NCBI GenBank assembly: GCA_963844565.1
Contig: CAWJON010000002.1
Location: 124,001-188,000, forward strand
DNA from: JAFEDN01 sp963844565
GTDB taxonomy: Bacteria; Pseudomonadota; Gammaproteobacteria; Coxiellales; Coxiellaceae
DNA length: 64,000 bases
Reading direction: 5' to 3'
Positions 17,262 to 25,469 of the stretch are shown here, in pieces (the stretch's first letter is position 1; each line of letters begins with the position of its first letter). Below the pieces are notes generated by a model that saw only the letters and a program-made list of their open reading frames with translations, searched no databases and was not told the DNA's origin. A program made the position numbers and the translations under genes.

Positions 17262-18635
17262 TCATGAAATAGCCTCAGATAGCGCAGTGTTAACGGTGCT
17301 ATGTTCGCGTTTAAGTTTCAATTGCCAATAAAGTCTTAATCCCAAAAGCACACCTGCGGTGCAGATTCCAAAAGTAAGACCATACCATATGCCGATGGCG
17401 CCCAGATTCGTATGGAAACCCAGAAAATAAGCACTGCCAACACCAACCACAAAATAACTGCATCCGCACAGTAACATGGGTATAAACGTGTCTTTGAGTC
17501 CTCTCAAAGCGCCGATAGCAATGCATTGCAAGGCGTCAAAGATTTGAAAAAAAGCAGCAACGGTTAGGAATGACGCCGCGATCTGCACAACATGATGAAA
17601 ATCCTTTACGTCAGATTTAATGAACAGGCTAACGATTGATTCTGGGATAGCAAATAATACGACGCCTAGCAGTCCGCAAATAACCACGCCGATGCCCATT
17701 CCCCATTTAATAGCTCGATAAACCTCACTTAAGTTCTCCTCACCCAAAGCATGGCTCACTCTTAATGCAGTTGCCATAGAAAGTGAGAAAGGGACTGCAA
17801 AGAAAACAGATACACATTGGATGGCTATCTGATGGGCGGCCAGGGTATTTACGCTGATATAACTGATCATACAAGCGGCAATTAAAAACGTTCCTACGTC
17901 GAGGACTATAATCGCTCCACTCGGGCTGCCTATTTTTAATAATTCATGAATTTTTTTTAGATCAAAAAGATTTGATCTAGACGTGATAAAATCGAGATAG
18001 GTTGAAAGTTGCGGGGTTCTTTTGCTATAAAAAAATAAGCCAAGAAACATACTCCACATCACCATCGCCCCAGCTAACCCGATTCCCTCAACCCCAAAAG
18101 CAGGTAACCCTAACTTTCCATAAATTAAAACGTAATTGGCTAAAAATGTTAGAGGAATTGAACCTAGCGTGATAACCATGACGATGCGGGCAAGAGAAAA
18201 GGCGGCGGTCAATTCCCGGAATATTAAAAAAAATAAAAAACCAGGGAATCCCCAAACTAACCCATGCAGAAATAACTTAGTATTAAAAACAACATGAGGA
18301 TCCATTCGGAGCATAGATAAAATATAAGGCATGACCCAAATTAAAACCATACAAGGTATAGACAAGAGCATCGCCAGCCACATACCATTTTGTAGCAAGA
18401 CTTTAATTTCCATCGAATTTTTTGCGCCTTTGGCTCGGGCGATGCAAACACCCAAAGCGCTCAACGTACCCATGCAAAAGACCATAATTGTCATGAAAAT
18501 AGCAGTGCCTAAGGCGCCGGCAGCCAATGCATAAGGGCCGATCCAACCCATCATCAGGGTGTCGACCACCTGCATACCTTTTTGGGCTAAAAAGGTAGCC
18601 ATTAATGGCAGGGCTAATCGGATGATGGGTTTCAT
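17262..18635 (-). CDS. MATE-family multidrug efflux transporter
   Basis: The 457-residue protein is almost entirely hydrophobic, with about twelve predicted membrane helices in two similar halves. It starts with IIRLALPLMATFLAQKGMQVVDTLMMGWIG, the typical first helix of NorM-type MATE proteins. The second half repeats the pattern with LAAHQIAIQC and LRVSHALGEE. The family exports cationic drugs in exchange for Na+ or H+. It stands between RNase P RNA (convergent) and tRNA-Glu (same strand), with no regulator next to it. Substrates cannot be read from the sequence. Confidence 0.9.
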   Translation of the reverse strand: MKPIIRLALPLMATFLAQKGMQVVDTLMMGWIGPYALAAGALGTAIFMTIMVFCMGTLSALGVCIARAKGAKNSMEIKVLLQNGMWLAMLLSIPCMVLIWVMPYILSMLRMDPHVVFNTKLFLHGLVWGFPGFLFFLIFRELTAAFSLARIVMVITLGSIPLTFLANYVLIYGKLGLPAFGVEGIGLAGAMVMWSMFLGLFFYSKRTPQLSTYLDFITSRSNLFDLKKIHELLKIGSPSGAIIVLDVGTFLIAACMISYISVNTLAAHQIAIQCVSVFFAVPFSLSMATALRVSHALGEENLSEVYRAIKWGMGIGVVICGLLGVVLFAIPESIVSLFIKSDVKDFHHVVQIAASFLTVAAFFQIFDALQCIAIGALRGLKDTFIPMLLCGCSYFVVGVGSAYFLGFHTNLGAIGIWYGLTFGICTAGVLLGLRLYWQLKLKREHSTVNTALSEAIS

Positions 18636-18654
18636 TTGTTGTCGCCTAATATTG

Positions 18655-18727
18655 CGCTCCCTAGGGGTTTCGAACCCCTGTTCTCGCCGTGAGAGGGCGA
18701 TGTCCTAGGCCACTAGACGAAGGGAGC
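18655..18727 (-). tRNA. tRNA-Glu (anticodon CUC)
   Basis: On the minus strand the acceptor arm GCTCCCT pairs with AGGGAGC. The D-arm is CGTCTAGTGGCCTAGGAC, the anticodon loop is CTCTCAC with anticodon CTC, and the T-arm is AGGGG-TTCGAAA-CCCCT. The sequence is otherwise very close to enterobacterial tRNA-Glu(UUC). The 3' CCA is not encoded. CUC is a less usual bacterial Glu anticodon, normally an addition to UUC. Confidence 0.93.
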
Positions 18728-18889
18728 GTGATTCTTCCCCTTGCGAACTACCATCGCGGGGATAATTTTCTACAAAAATTATTTCTTTTGGTATTGTACA
18801 TTAAATTGCCAAAATATTATACAGCAAACTAAGTACAGCAATTCTCGGTGAATATTAACTGATTGATATAGTATAATAAATTTCCACTA

Positions 18890-19038
18890 TAAACAAAGAA
18901 TTTTCGTAGAAAATCTTTACCCGATGGGGGATCAAAGGGGGAGAAAGCGGAGCGTCTTCCCCTTGATTCCGAGCATCGGCTCCGCCGATGCGCAGGATAT
19001 AAACTAGGAAGCAATTTTCGGCTTCGCCGAGAATTGCT
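18890..19038 (+). repeat. Palindromic repeat family B, copy 2, with a trailing hairpin
   Basis: The copy runs from TTTTCGTAGAAAA through CCCGATGGGGGATC, the GGGGGAGAA core and GCATCGGC-TCC-GCCGATGC to CAGGATATAAAC at about 19005. A second stem-loop, AGCAATTTTCGGC-TTCG-CCGAGAATTGCT, follows at 19011-19038. The copy fills most of the gap between tRNA-Glu and pcnB; no gene is present. Confidence 0.85.
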
Positions 19039-19047
19039 GAAACTGCA

Positions 19048-20358
19048 ATGGTAATGAAAAGCAGATATATGTTAACATTAACGCTTTTGCGTATGAAAAT
19101 ATATCAACATATAATGTCACATTTTAAAAAAAAGCCCAAAAGCGATAGGAGCTTGCCGCGATATTGGAATCGTCCAATTGATGAAAAACATATTAGCTCT
19201 AATGCTTTGAAGGTATTAGCGGGTTTGCACGCGGCTGGCTTTGACGCCTACCTGGTTGGTGGGGGCGTAAGAGATTTATTGGTGGGTAAAATTCCCAAAG
19301 ATTTTGATGTCGCTACCAATGCTTCTCCTGAGCAAATACGGCGTATTTTTCGTAACAGCCGAATTATTGGCAAGCGTTTTCGCTTAGTCCACGTATTTTA
19401 TCGTCAAGAGATTATTGAAGTTTCTACATTTCGGGCACAAATTACGGAGCCCTCAGTTTCTGCGAGTTTGCATGCCCGTACCACCAATAATACTTTTGGA
19501 ACCATTGAAGAAGATGCTTGGCGTCGTGATTTTACAGTGAATGCTTTGTATTACAAACCACAAGACAATGTCGTGGTGGATTTCACTGGTGGAATTGAGG
19601 ACCTTGATAGTAAATTAATCCGTATTATTGGCGATCCCATGCAGCGTTTTCATGAAGATCCTGTGCGTTTGTTGCGTGCTGTACGTTTATCTGCAAAATT
19701 GCAATTTGAAATTCATGAAAATACTGAAACTCAACTTCGGGATTTACCAGCCTTATTAGAACACGTTGCGCAATCGCGTTTGTTCGATGAGGTAGTTAAG
19801 CTCTTTTTCACCGGACATGCTTGGTCTACTTATCAAAAATTAAATCAATATAATTATTTTTCTATATTATTTCCGCTGACCGCAGAAGCTTTGAACGGTG
19901 TCAATTCCTCTGATAACCGCATTTTGTTAGATTTAGCGATGCATGGCACGGATCAACGATATAAAGAACAAAGTTCATTAAATCCCGGATTTTTGCTCGC
20001 CGTGCTATTGTGGCCGGCAATTCACCGTATGATTCGTGATCAGCCGCGTCGTAAATTTAACCAAACTTTACGCCACGCCATTGAAGAAGTGTTGAGTAAG
20101 CAAATGACAGTTTTGGTTATTCCGCATCGTTTGACTGCCATGATGCGTTCTATTTGGTTATTACAATTTTCCTTACTGCACCCAAGGGGACAGCGGGCTT
20201 ATCGCACTTTGTTTCATCGTTACTTCCGTGCAGCGATTGATTTTCTTGAACTTCGAGTTAATTCAGGAGAGCCCCACCAAGAAATTTTAGCTTGGTGGCA
20301 AAAATTCCGCCATGCGAATACCGAAGATCGTGAAAAAATGATTGACAATTTAAAATAA
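19048..20358 (+). CDS. pcnB: Poly(A) polymerase I
   Basis: The protein carries the nucleotidyltransferase core LVGGGVRDLLVGKIPKDFDVATN, then the RRIFRNSRIIGKRFRLVHV block that separates bacterial poly(A) polymerases from CCA-adding enzymes, and RRDFTVNALYY and DPMQRFHEDPVRLLRA. It adds short A-tails that speed mRNA decay. The start is unsettled: ATGs at 19048, 19069, 19093 and 19114 are in frame and none has a good ribosome site; homologues suggest that 19093 or 19114 is nearest the true start. folK follows in the same direction, as in related genomes. The C-terminus, after LELRVNSGEP, is of ordinary length. Confidence 0.93.
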   Translation: MVMKSRYMLTLTLLRMKIYQHIMSHFKKKPKSDRSLPRYWNRPIDEKHISSNALKVLAGLHAAGFDAYLVGGGVRDLLVGKIPKDFDVATNASPEQIRRIFRNSRIIGKRFRLVHVFYRQEIIEVSTFRAQITEPSVSASLHARTTNNTFGTIEEDAWRRDFTVNALYYKPQDNVVVDFTGGIEDLDSKLIRIIGDPMQRFHEDPVRLLRAVRLSAKLQFEIHENTETQLRDLPALLEHVAQSRLFDEVVKLFFTGHAWSTYQKLNQYNYFSILFPLTAEALNGVNSSDNRILLDLAMHGTDQRYKEQSSLNPGFLLAVLLWPAIHRMIRDQPRRKFNQTLRHAIEEVLSKQMTVLVIPHRLTAMMRSIWLLQFSLLHPRGQRAYRTLFHRYFRAAIDFLELRVNSGEPHQEILAWWQKFRHANTEDREKMIDNLK

Positions 20359-20391
20359 AATTTCAGTTTTTGAATATTTATGAAATTAAAG

Positions 20392-20495
20392 TTAGTAGAA
20401 AATCCGATACTGATGGGGGATCGTAAGGGGGAGAAGAGCGGAGCGATCTCCCCCTTCATTGCAGAGTTGCAGCTTTGCTGCGACTCTGCATCAAA
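20392..20495 (+). repeat. Palindromic repeat family B, copy 3
   Basis: GTAGAAAATCC, TGATGGGGGATC and AAGGGGGAGAAG...CTCCCCCTT match the other copies. The second stem here is different in sequence, GCAGAGTTGCAGC-TTT-GCTGCGACTCTGC, yet still folds. It occupies the pcnB-folK gap. Confidence 0.8.
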
Positions 20496-20503
20496 ACCAC
20501 GAA

Positions 20504-20529
20504 GCAACCTCCGTTTCAGCGGAGGTTGC
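20504..20529 (+). promoter_or_regulatory. Hairpin that covers the folK ribosome binding site
   Basis: A perfect 10-bp stem, GCAACCTCCG with CGGAGGTTGC, closes a six-base loop. The right arm contains GGAGG at 20521-20525, six bases before the folK ATG at 20532. If the RNA folds this way, the ribosome site is hidden. Whether it is regulated or simply lowers expression cannot be told from the sequence. Confidence 0.65.
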
Positions 20530-20531
20530 TG

Positions 20532-21095
20532 ATGATATTGGTATTTATTGCACTCGGCAGTAATCTAAACTCTCCGCAAAATCAGCTTTTAATTGCCATC
20601 GAGGAATTAAAGAAACTACCAGAAACGGCAGTTATCAAGGTTTCTTCCTTTTATCAAAGTGCTCCCATGGGTCCTCAGAATCAACCGGATTTTATTAATT
20701 GTGTGGTTTCTTTAACAACTGAACTTAATCCTTGGCAATTGCTGGAGGCTTTACAAAAGCTAGAACAAAAACAAGGTAGAATCAGGAAGGAACGTTGGGG
20801 CGCGCGCATCATTGATCTAGATATATTGCTCTATGGTAACGAAACAATTCAAACGCCTACACTTACGATTCCGCACGTAGGGATAAAAGAACGTGCATTT
20901 GTTTTATATCCTCTTGCAGAAATTGCTCCCAATTTATTATTTCCGACGGGTGAAGACATCGCAACATTGTTGTCGCGATGTTCCCCAAATAATTTATATC
21001 CTATAAACTGCGGGCGTAAGCCCGTAACTTTACGCAATGGGGTTTCAAAAGGGGAGAATGCGAATTCTCTCCTTTTGTCGCCCGAGCGAACTTAG
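20532..21095 (+). CDS. folK: 2-amino-4-hydroxy-6-hydroxymethyldihydropteridine pyrophosphokinase
   Basis: ATG 20532 follows GGAGG at the right distance. The protein has the HPPK signature pieces FIALGSNL, YQSAPMGPQNQPDFINCVV, and RWGARIIDLDILLYG with its Mg-binding DLD, followed by PH...RAFVLYPLAEIAP. The enzyme moves pyrophosphate from ATP to the pterin in folate synthesis. The normal protein would end near residue 157, but the last 30 residues, from INCGRK to the end, and the stop codon are read from a family A repeat that begins at 21003. The tail is Arg/Lys-rich and unlike the family; the enzyme core is complete. Confidence 0.93.
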   Translation: MILVFIALGSNLNSPQNQLLIAIEELKKLPETAVIKVSSFYQSAPMGPQNQPDFINCVVSLTTELNPWQLLEALQKLEQKQGRIRKERWGARIIDLDILLYGNETIQTPTLTIPHVGIKERAFVLYPLAEIAPNLLFPTGEDIATLLSRCSPNNLYPINCGRKPVTLRNGVSKGENANSLLLSPERT

Positions 21096-21155
21096 TTCGC
21101 TCGGAGCGAAATCAAACAGAGAAAATACTCCGTGCGTCAGCGCGGGGTATTTTAT
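21003..21155 (+). repeat. Palindromic repeat family A, copy 1
   Basis: Four hairpins in a row: CGGGC-GTAA-GCCCG (a GNRA-type loop), GGGGAGAATGCGAATTCTCTCC, CGAGCGAAC-TTA-GTTCGCTCG, and ATACTCCG...CGGGGTAT followed by TTTATTT, which looks like a terminator. The first 93 bases are inside folK. Copies at 23934 and 41944 share the order. Confidence 0.9.
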
Positions 21156-21179
21156 TTAAAATTTCTTCTTCGGAGTTAT

Positions 21180-21668
21180 ATGAAAAAAATTGCGATATAT
21201 CCGGGTACGTTTGACCCGATTACAAAAGGCCATGTCGATTTAATTGAAAGGTCTTGTCAAATTTTTGATAAAGTGTTAGTGGCGTTAGCTAATAATACAA
21301 GAAAAACCGCTTGGCTTTCGCTGGAACAGCGTATCGTTTTGTTAGAAAAAACACTGGCGAAATTTCCTAATGTAGTGGTGTTGCCTTGTCAAGGTATGAT
21401 CGTTGATTTTGCTCGAGAAAATAAGGCTGCTTTTATCATTCGCGGGATTCGTACCGCTGCCGATTATGAAACTGAGTTTCAATTAGCAGGGATGAATCGG
21501 CAAATGGCCCCAGAAATTTTAACTATCTTTCTTCCAGCCAGTGATAAATACGCTTTTATTTCAGCTACACTAGTGCGGGAAATCGTGACCTTGCAAGGAG
21601 ATATTTCAGCGTTCGTGCCCGAAAATGTGTTAGAATTACTGCAAGATTGGCAAAAAATAGGTAAGTGA
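21180..21668 (+). CDS. coaD: Phosphopantetheine adenylyltransferase
   Basis: The 162-residue protein starts at ATG 21180 (GGAG upstream) and shows the whole family pattern: IAIYPGTFDPITKGHVDLI with the TxGH adenylyl-transfer motif, IIRGIRTAADYETEFQLAGMNR, and YAFISATLVREI near the end. It makes dephospho-CoA from pantetheine phosphate. The stop overlaps the region before the ferredoxin start by two bases, so the two are coupled. The family A repeat just upstream may separate its transcription from folK. Confidence 0.96.
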   Translation: MKKIAIYPGTFDPITKGHVDLIERSCQIFDKVLVALANNTRKTAWLSLEQRIVLLEKTLAKFPNVVVLPCQGMIVDFARENKAAFIIRGIRTAADYETEFQLAGMNRQMAPEILTIFLPASDKYAFISATLVREIVTLQGDISAFVPENVLELLQDWQKIGK

Positions 21669-21669
21669 T

Positions 21670-21942
21670 GTGGCGCTGAAAATAACCGAGGAGTGCATCA
21701 ACTGTGACGTCTGTGAGCCGGAATGCCCCAATGACGCCATTTTCCAAGGTGAAGCTATATATGAAATTGATCCCAATCGCTGTACCGAGTGTGTAGGTCA
21801 CTTTAATGAACCTCAATGCCGGCAAGTTTGTCCGGTAGATTGCATTCCATTAGCCTTATTAGAAAGCCGAGAAACCTTATTAGCAAAATATCATGCTTTA
21901 ACTGGAAAACCAAAAATTTCTGAAGCTGAAGAAGGGAAATGA
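21670..21942 (+). CDS. YfhL-type 2[4Fe-4S] ferredoxin
   Basis: The 90-residue protein begins at GTG 21670, right after the coaD stop. Two cluster motifs are visible: CINCDVCEPECP, and CTECVGHFNEPQCRQVCPVDC, with the insertion before the last cysteines that marks this subfamily. The neighbourhood (coaD then ferredoxin) is common in gammaproteobacteria. It carries electrons in the cytoplasm; the partner is not known. The ATGA overlap with the next gene suggests that they form an operon. Confidence 0.93.
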   Translation: MALKITEECINCDVCEPECPNDAIFQGEAIYEIDPNRCTECVGHFNEPQCRQVCPVDCIPLALLESRETLLAKYHALTGKPKISEAEEGK

Positions 21943-23936
21943 ATAGCCTAAGTCAAGAACACAGCCCCTACCTTCTGCAACACGCCAATAACCCAGTGAA
22001 TTGGCGTCCTTGGGGAGAAGAAGCCCTGCAACAAGCTAAAGCAGAAAATAAACCTATTCTGCTATCCATTGGCTATGCGGCTTGTCATTGGTGTCATGTT
22101 ATGGCCCATGAATCATTTGAGGATCAGGAAACAGCTGAATTGATGAATCAATGGTTTATCAACATTAAAGTAGATCGTGAAGAAAGACCCGACTTAGATA
22201 AAATTTATCAACTTGCGCATCAACTCTTAACTGGACAGCCCGGTGGTTGGCCATTAACTATTTTTTTAACGCCGGATCTTCAGCTTCCTTTTTTTTCAGG
22301 GACCTATTTTCCAAAAGCGCAGAGTTATGGAAGGCCAGCATTTAAAACTTTATTGTCTCAAGTGGCTCATTTTTATTATCAACGCAAAGATGCGATTGAG
22401 AATTTATCCACAACTTTAAATGAAGCATTTACCCAAATAAATTCTACCAGTCCTAGCGCTTCCCCATTAGATAATACTCCGCTGTTAAAAGCACGTGTCG
22501 GTTTAGAAAGAAATTTTGATTTTGTTCATGGTGGATTTGGCCGTGAGCCTAAATTTCCCATGACTCTGCAATTAGAAAATTTACTGCAGTATTTTTACGA
22601 TAGTCGCCATCAAGATGTAGATGCGTTAAAAATGGTAGAAAATTCATTGACTCGCATGATTCAGGGAGGATTGTTTGACCAAATTGGCGGTGGTTTTTTT
22701 CGCTATTGCGTGGATGCCAGCTGGTTAATTCCTCACTTTGAAAAAATGCTTTATGACAATGCCCAATTGCTTATGTTATATAGTCAGGGTGCATTGATTA
22801 CTGGAAATAACTTATATCGGCAAACCGCTTTTGCGACTTACCATTGGCTGACACATGAAATGCTTGATGTGAATGGCGGTTTTTATTCTTCTCTTAACGC
22901 AGATTCAGAAGGCGAGGAGGGGAAATATTATGTTTGGGATCGTCAGGAGATTGCCCAATCGCTAACTTCTCGCGAATATTACGTGATCGAAACGGTTTGG
23001 GGACTGAAAAAACCGCCTAATTTTGAAGGGAAATGGCACTTGCATATGGCAGAGAGTCCAGACCCTGTAGAATTCGAAACGATAAAGCAGATTAAACATA
23101 AACTATTATCTATTCGTCAACATCGTGTTCCTCCCAGCAAAGATACCAAAATATTAACTGCGTGGAATGCTTTGATGGTTAAAAGTCTGTTGATTATGGG
23201 CCAAGTTTTCGAACAAAATGAAATTGTTGTTCAGGCAAAAGCGACTCTAGATTTTATAAACCATAATTTATGGAAAAATAAAAGACTATTTGCTGCCTAT
23301 GCCAATGGTATCGCTTATTTGCCAGGTTATTTAGATGATTACGCGTTTCTATTGGATGCTTTATTGCATTATCTACAAGTAAATTGGGATGAAAATTATT
23401 TTAACTGGATGATGGAAATAGCTGAACAATTGTATACCTACTTTTATGATCAAGAGCATGGAGGGTTTTTCTATACCGCCCATGATCATGAAAATCTAAT
23501 TTTCCGCCCAAAAACTTTAAATGATGAAGCTTTGCCGTCAGGGAATGGGGTAGCTGCCTTGTGCTTTTTACGATTAGGAAATTTGTTGGGGGAAGCAAAG
23601 TACCTGCAAGCCGCCGAAAAAACATTACAGAATGCGGCTGAAATTCTTCAACAGCAACCCAGTGGTTACAACAGTTTATTGAAGGCGTTGCGCGAGTATC
23701 TCGGCTCGCCGACTATCATTATTTTACGCGGGAAACGCGAAGACCTGGCAACTTGGCAAAAAATTTTTTTTCAACGTTATTTACCACACCATTTATGTTT
23801 TGCCCTCTTCGATGGGGCAAAAGTGCCGGAAGTTTTACAAAAACCCACGCCAGAACAAGGTGTGTTGGCTTATTTTTGCCAGGGGCAAAATTGCAAAGCG
23901 CCTATTTCTAATCTGGAAGAATTTAATATCTTGTAA
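21939..23936 (+). CDS. YyaL-type protein with an N-terminal thioredoxin-like domain (DUF255)
   Basis: The 665-residue protein starts at 21939 in an ATGA overlap with the ferredoxin. It opens with SPYLLQHANNPVNWRPW and has CHWCH at residues 49-53, the thioredoxin-like pair of the family, then SGTYFP. The rest reads as an alpha/alpha toroid like the N-acylglucosamine epimerase fold (GGFGREPKFP, LIPHFEKMLYDNAQL, SLNADSEGEEGKYYVW). Its function is not established; the human relative is SSP411. The stop codon TAA at 23934 is formed by the first bases of a family A repeat. Confidence 0.88.
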   Translation: MNSLSQEHSPYLLQHANNPVNWRPWGEEALQQAKAENKPILLSIGYAACHWCHVMAHESFEDQETAELMNQWFINIKVDREERPDLDKIYQLAHQLLTGQPGGWPLTIFLTPDLQLPFFSGTYFPKAQSYGRPAFKTLLSQVAHFYYQRKDAIENLSTTLNEAFTQINSTSPSASPLDNTPLLKARVGLERNFDFVHGGFGREPKFPMTLQLENLLQYFYDSRHQDVDALKMVENSLTRMIQGGLFDQIGGGFFRYCVDASWLIPHFEKMLYDNAQLLMLYSQGALITGNNLYRQTAFATYHWLTHEMLDVNGGFYSSLNADSEGEEGKYYVWDRQEIAQSLTSREYYVIETVWGLKKPPNFEGKWHLHMAESPDPVEFETIKQIKHKLLSIRQHRVPPSKDTKILTAWNALMVKSLLIMGQVFEQNEIVVQAKATLDFINHNLWKNKRLFAAYANGIAYLPGYLDDYAFLLDALLHYLQVNWDENYFNWMMEIAEQLYTYFYDQEHGGFFYTAHDHENLIFRPKTLNDEALPSGNGVAALCFLRLGNLLGEAKYLQAAEKTLQNAAEILQQQPSGYNSLLKALREYLGSPTIIILRGKREDLATWQKIFFQRYLPHHLCFALFDGAKVPEVLQKPTPEQGVLAYFCQGQNCKAPISNLEEFNIL

Positions 23937-24083
23937 ACTGCGGGCGTAAGCCCGTAACCTTGCGCCATGGGGTTTCAAAAGGGGAGAATGCGAATTCTCC
24001 CCTTTTGTCGCCCGAGCGAACTTAGTTCGCGCGGAGCGAAATCAAATAGAGAAAACACCTCGTGCGTCAGCGCGGGGTGTTTT
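23934..24083 (+). repeat. Palindromic repeat family A, copy 2
   Basis: The same four hairpins as copy 1, nearly identical in sequence. It provides the stop codon of the upstream YyaL-type gene and, from the other strand, the last 12 codons and stop of mutM. It lies between two convergent genes, where the final hairpin may end transcription. Confidence 0.9.
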
Positions 24084-24902
24084 ATCGTGAGGTTGGCAGT
24101 TAGGGCAATAAAATGAGCTTCTTTGATTAATTACAGTTTTTTCTACTACTGTTTGGCATTGCTGACAAGGCGCGCCATCGCGACCATACACAAAAATCTT
24201 TTGGCTAAAATACCCGGGATTTCCTTCTGGGTTTGCAAAATCATTTATAGTTGTTCCACCTAATTGAATAGCTTTTTTTAAAACTTGCTTGGAAACTTGT
24301 GCTAATTTGATGTATTGATTTTCGTTGAGCTTATCTGCAATAGATAAAGGATGAATACTAGCAAGAAATAAAGCTTCGCTGGCATAGATGTTGCCAATGC
24401 CAACGACAGTTTTGTTATCCATTAAAAAAGATTTAATTGGAATCTTCCGTTTTCTGGAAAGCTGGTACAGGTATTTTCCGGTAAATGATTTCGATAAAGG
24501 TTCTGGTCCTAGATGGCGAAGCAGGGGATGGTGCAGAGGAGGTTCTTCAGTCCACAAAATGCAGCCAAAACGCCTCGGGTCGCGGTATCGGAGGACATGT
24601 CCGTTTCCAAAATAGATATCGACATGATCATGTTTGGTGAAGGGGATGTTTTGATTTAAGAGGAGTACCCTTCCGCTCATTCCCAAATGGATAATTAAAG
24701 TACCTGAAGGGGTGAACATTAAAATGTATTTTCCCCGTCTTTGAATATCAATTAGGGTTGTGCCTGGCAATTTTGTTTTAATTTCCGGCGGAACGATCCA
24801 ACGTAGTTTTGACTGACGAATGATAACTTTTGAGATCGTTTCTTGAAGTAATCGGGGCTTGAGACCGCGACAGACGGTTTCTACTTCGGGTAATTCAGGC
24901 AT
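24042..24902 (-). CDS. mutM: Formamidopyrimidine-DNA glycosylase
   Basis: The 286-residue protein starts PELPEVETVCRGL, with the catalytic Pro and Glu at the N-terminus. It has the helix-two-turn-helix region GIGNIYASEALF and ends with a zinc finger of four cysteines (CQQCQ ... CPNC). It removes oxidised purines such as 8-oxoguanine and nicks the strand. The usual protein ends soon after the zinc finger; here TPRADARGVFSI and the stop come from family A repeat copy 2. It is downstream of rpmB-rpmG, as in many gammaproteobacteria. Confidence 0.95.
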   Translation of the reverse strand: MPELPEVETVCRGLKPRLLQETISKVIIRQSKLRWIVPPEIKTKLPGTTLIDIQRRGKYILMFTPSGTLIIHLGMSGRVLLLNQNIPFTKHDHVDIYFGNGHVLRYRDPRRFGCILWTEEPPLHHPLLRHLGPEPLSKSFTGKYLYQLSRKRKIPIKSFLMDNKTVVGIGNIYASEALFLASIHPLSIADKLNENQYIKLAQVSKQVLKKAIQLGGTTINDFANPEGNPGYFSQKIFVYGRDGAPCQQCQTVVEKTVINQRSSFYCPNCQPHDKTPRADARGVFSI

Positions 24903-24911
24903 TTGAATGAC

Positions 24912-25124
24912 TTATTTTGGGATTTTTTTCTCTTTAAACTTAACATGCAACCCATATTTATTGTTGGCGGCATCCCAGGCTAATGGGTCGTATTTCATTA
25001 ATTCCAATTTTTCGGTGGTATTACGCTTATTTTTATATTTGGTGTAAAAATATTTGGTTGGCTTGCCTTTTTTGTTTAAGCCGGTCGATTCCAACATAAT
25101 TTTTTCACGTACATTGCTGGCCAT
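24912..25124 (-). CDS. rpmG: 50S ribosomal protein L33
   Basis: The 70-residue basic protein has VREKIMLEST, FYTKYKNKRNTTEKLELMKYDP and a final HVKFKEKKI, the usual L33 layout. It is about 15 residues longer than the E. coli protein, with an insert near the start (NKKGKPTKY) and a longer C-terminus. It lies 11 bases after rpmB, in the standard rpmB-rpmG-mutM order, and binds the large subunit near the tRNA exit site. Confidence 0.95.
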   Translation of the reverse strand: MASNVREKIMLESTGLNKKGKPTKYFYTKYKNKRNTTEKLELMKYDPLAWDAANNKYGLHVKFKEKKIPK

Positions 25125-25135
25125 TACCTTAGCTC

Positions 25136-25366
25136 CTAGGATTTTTTAATTTTGAGTTTTTCAAGAACTGCTTCAAGCCCGATTTTGTCGACCAGCTTTA
25201 AGCCGCGAGTTGAAATTCTGATTGTTATATATCGTTTTTGTGAGGCTAACCACAAATGCCTTTTCTGTAAATTGGGTAAAAAACGACGTTTGGTTTTATT
25301 GTTCGCATGGGAAACATTAAAGCCGCTTTGGGGTTTTTTTCCGGTTATAATGCATTTTTTACTCAT
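25136..25366 (-). CDS. rpmB: 50S ribosomal protein L28
   Basis: The 76-residue protein reads CIITGKKPQSGFNVSHANNKTKRRFLPNLQ, then ITIRISTRGLKLVDK, which is plainly L28. GGAG stands upstream on the minus strand (near 25375). It heads the rpmB-rpmG-mutM unit. Confidence 0.96.
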   Translation of the reverse strand: MSKKCIITGKKPQSGFNVSHANNKTKRRFLPNLQKRHLWLASQKRYITIRISTRGLKLVDKIGLEAVLEKLKIKKS

Positions 25367-25469
25367 AAATCTCCGAAGGAAAGTCTATCACTTCAAACAA
25401 TGTTTTATAGCAGATTTAAATACTACTTGCAAGAGAGCGGCAATTTAAACAAGGCTATCGATTATATTC

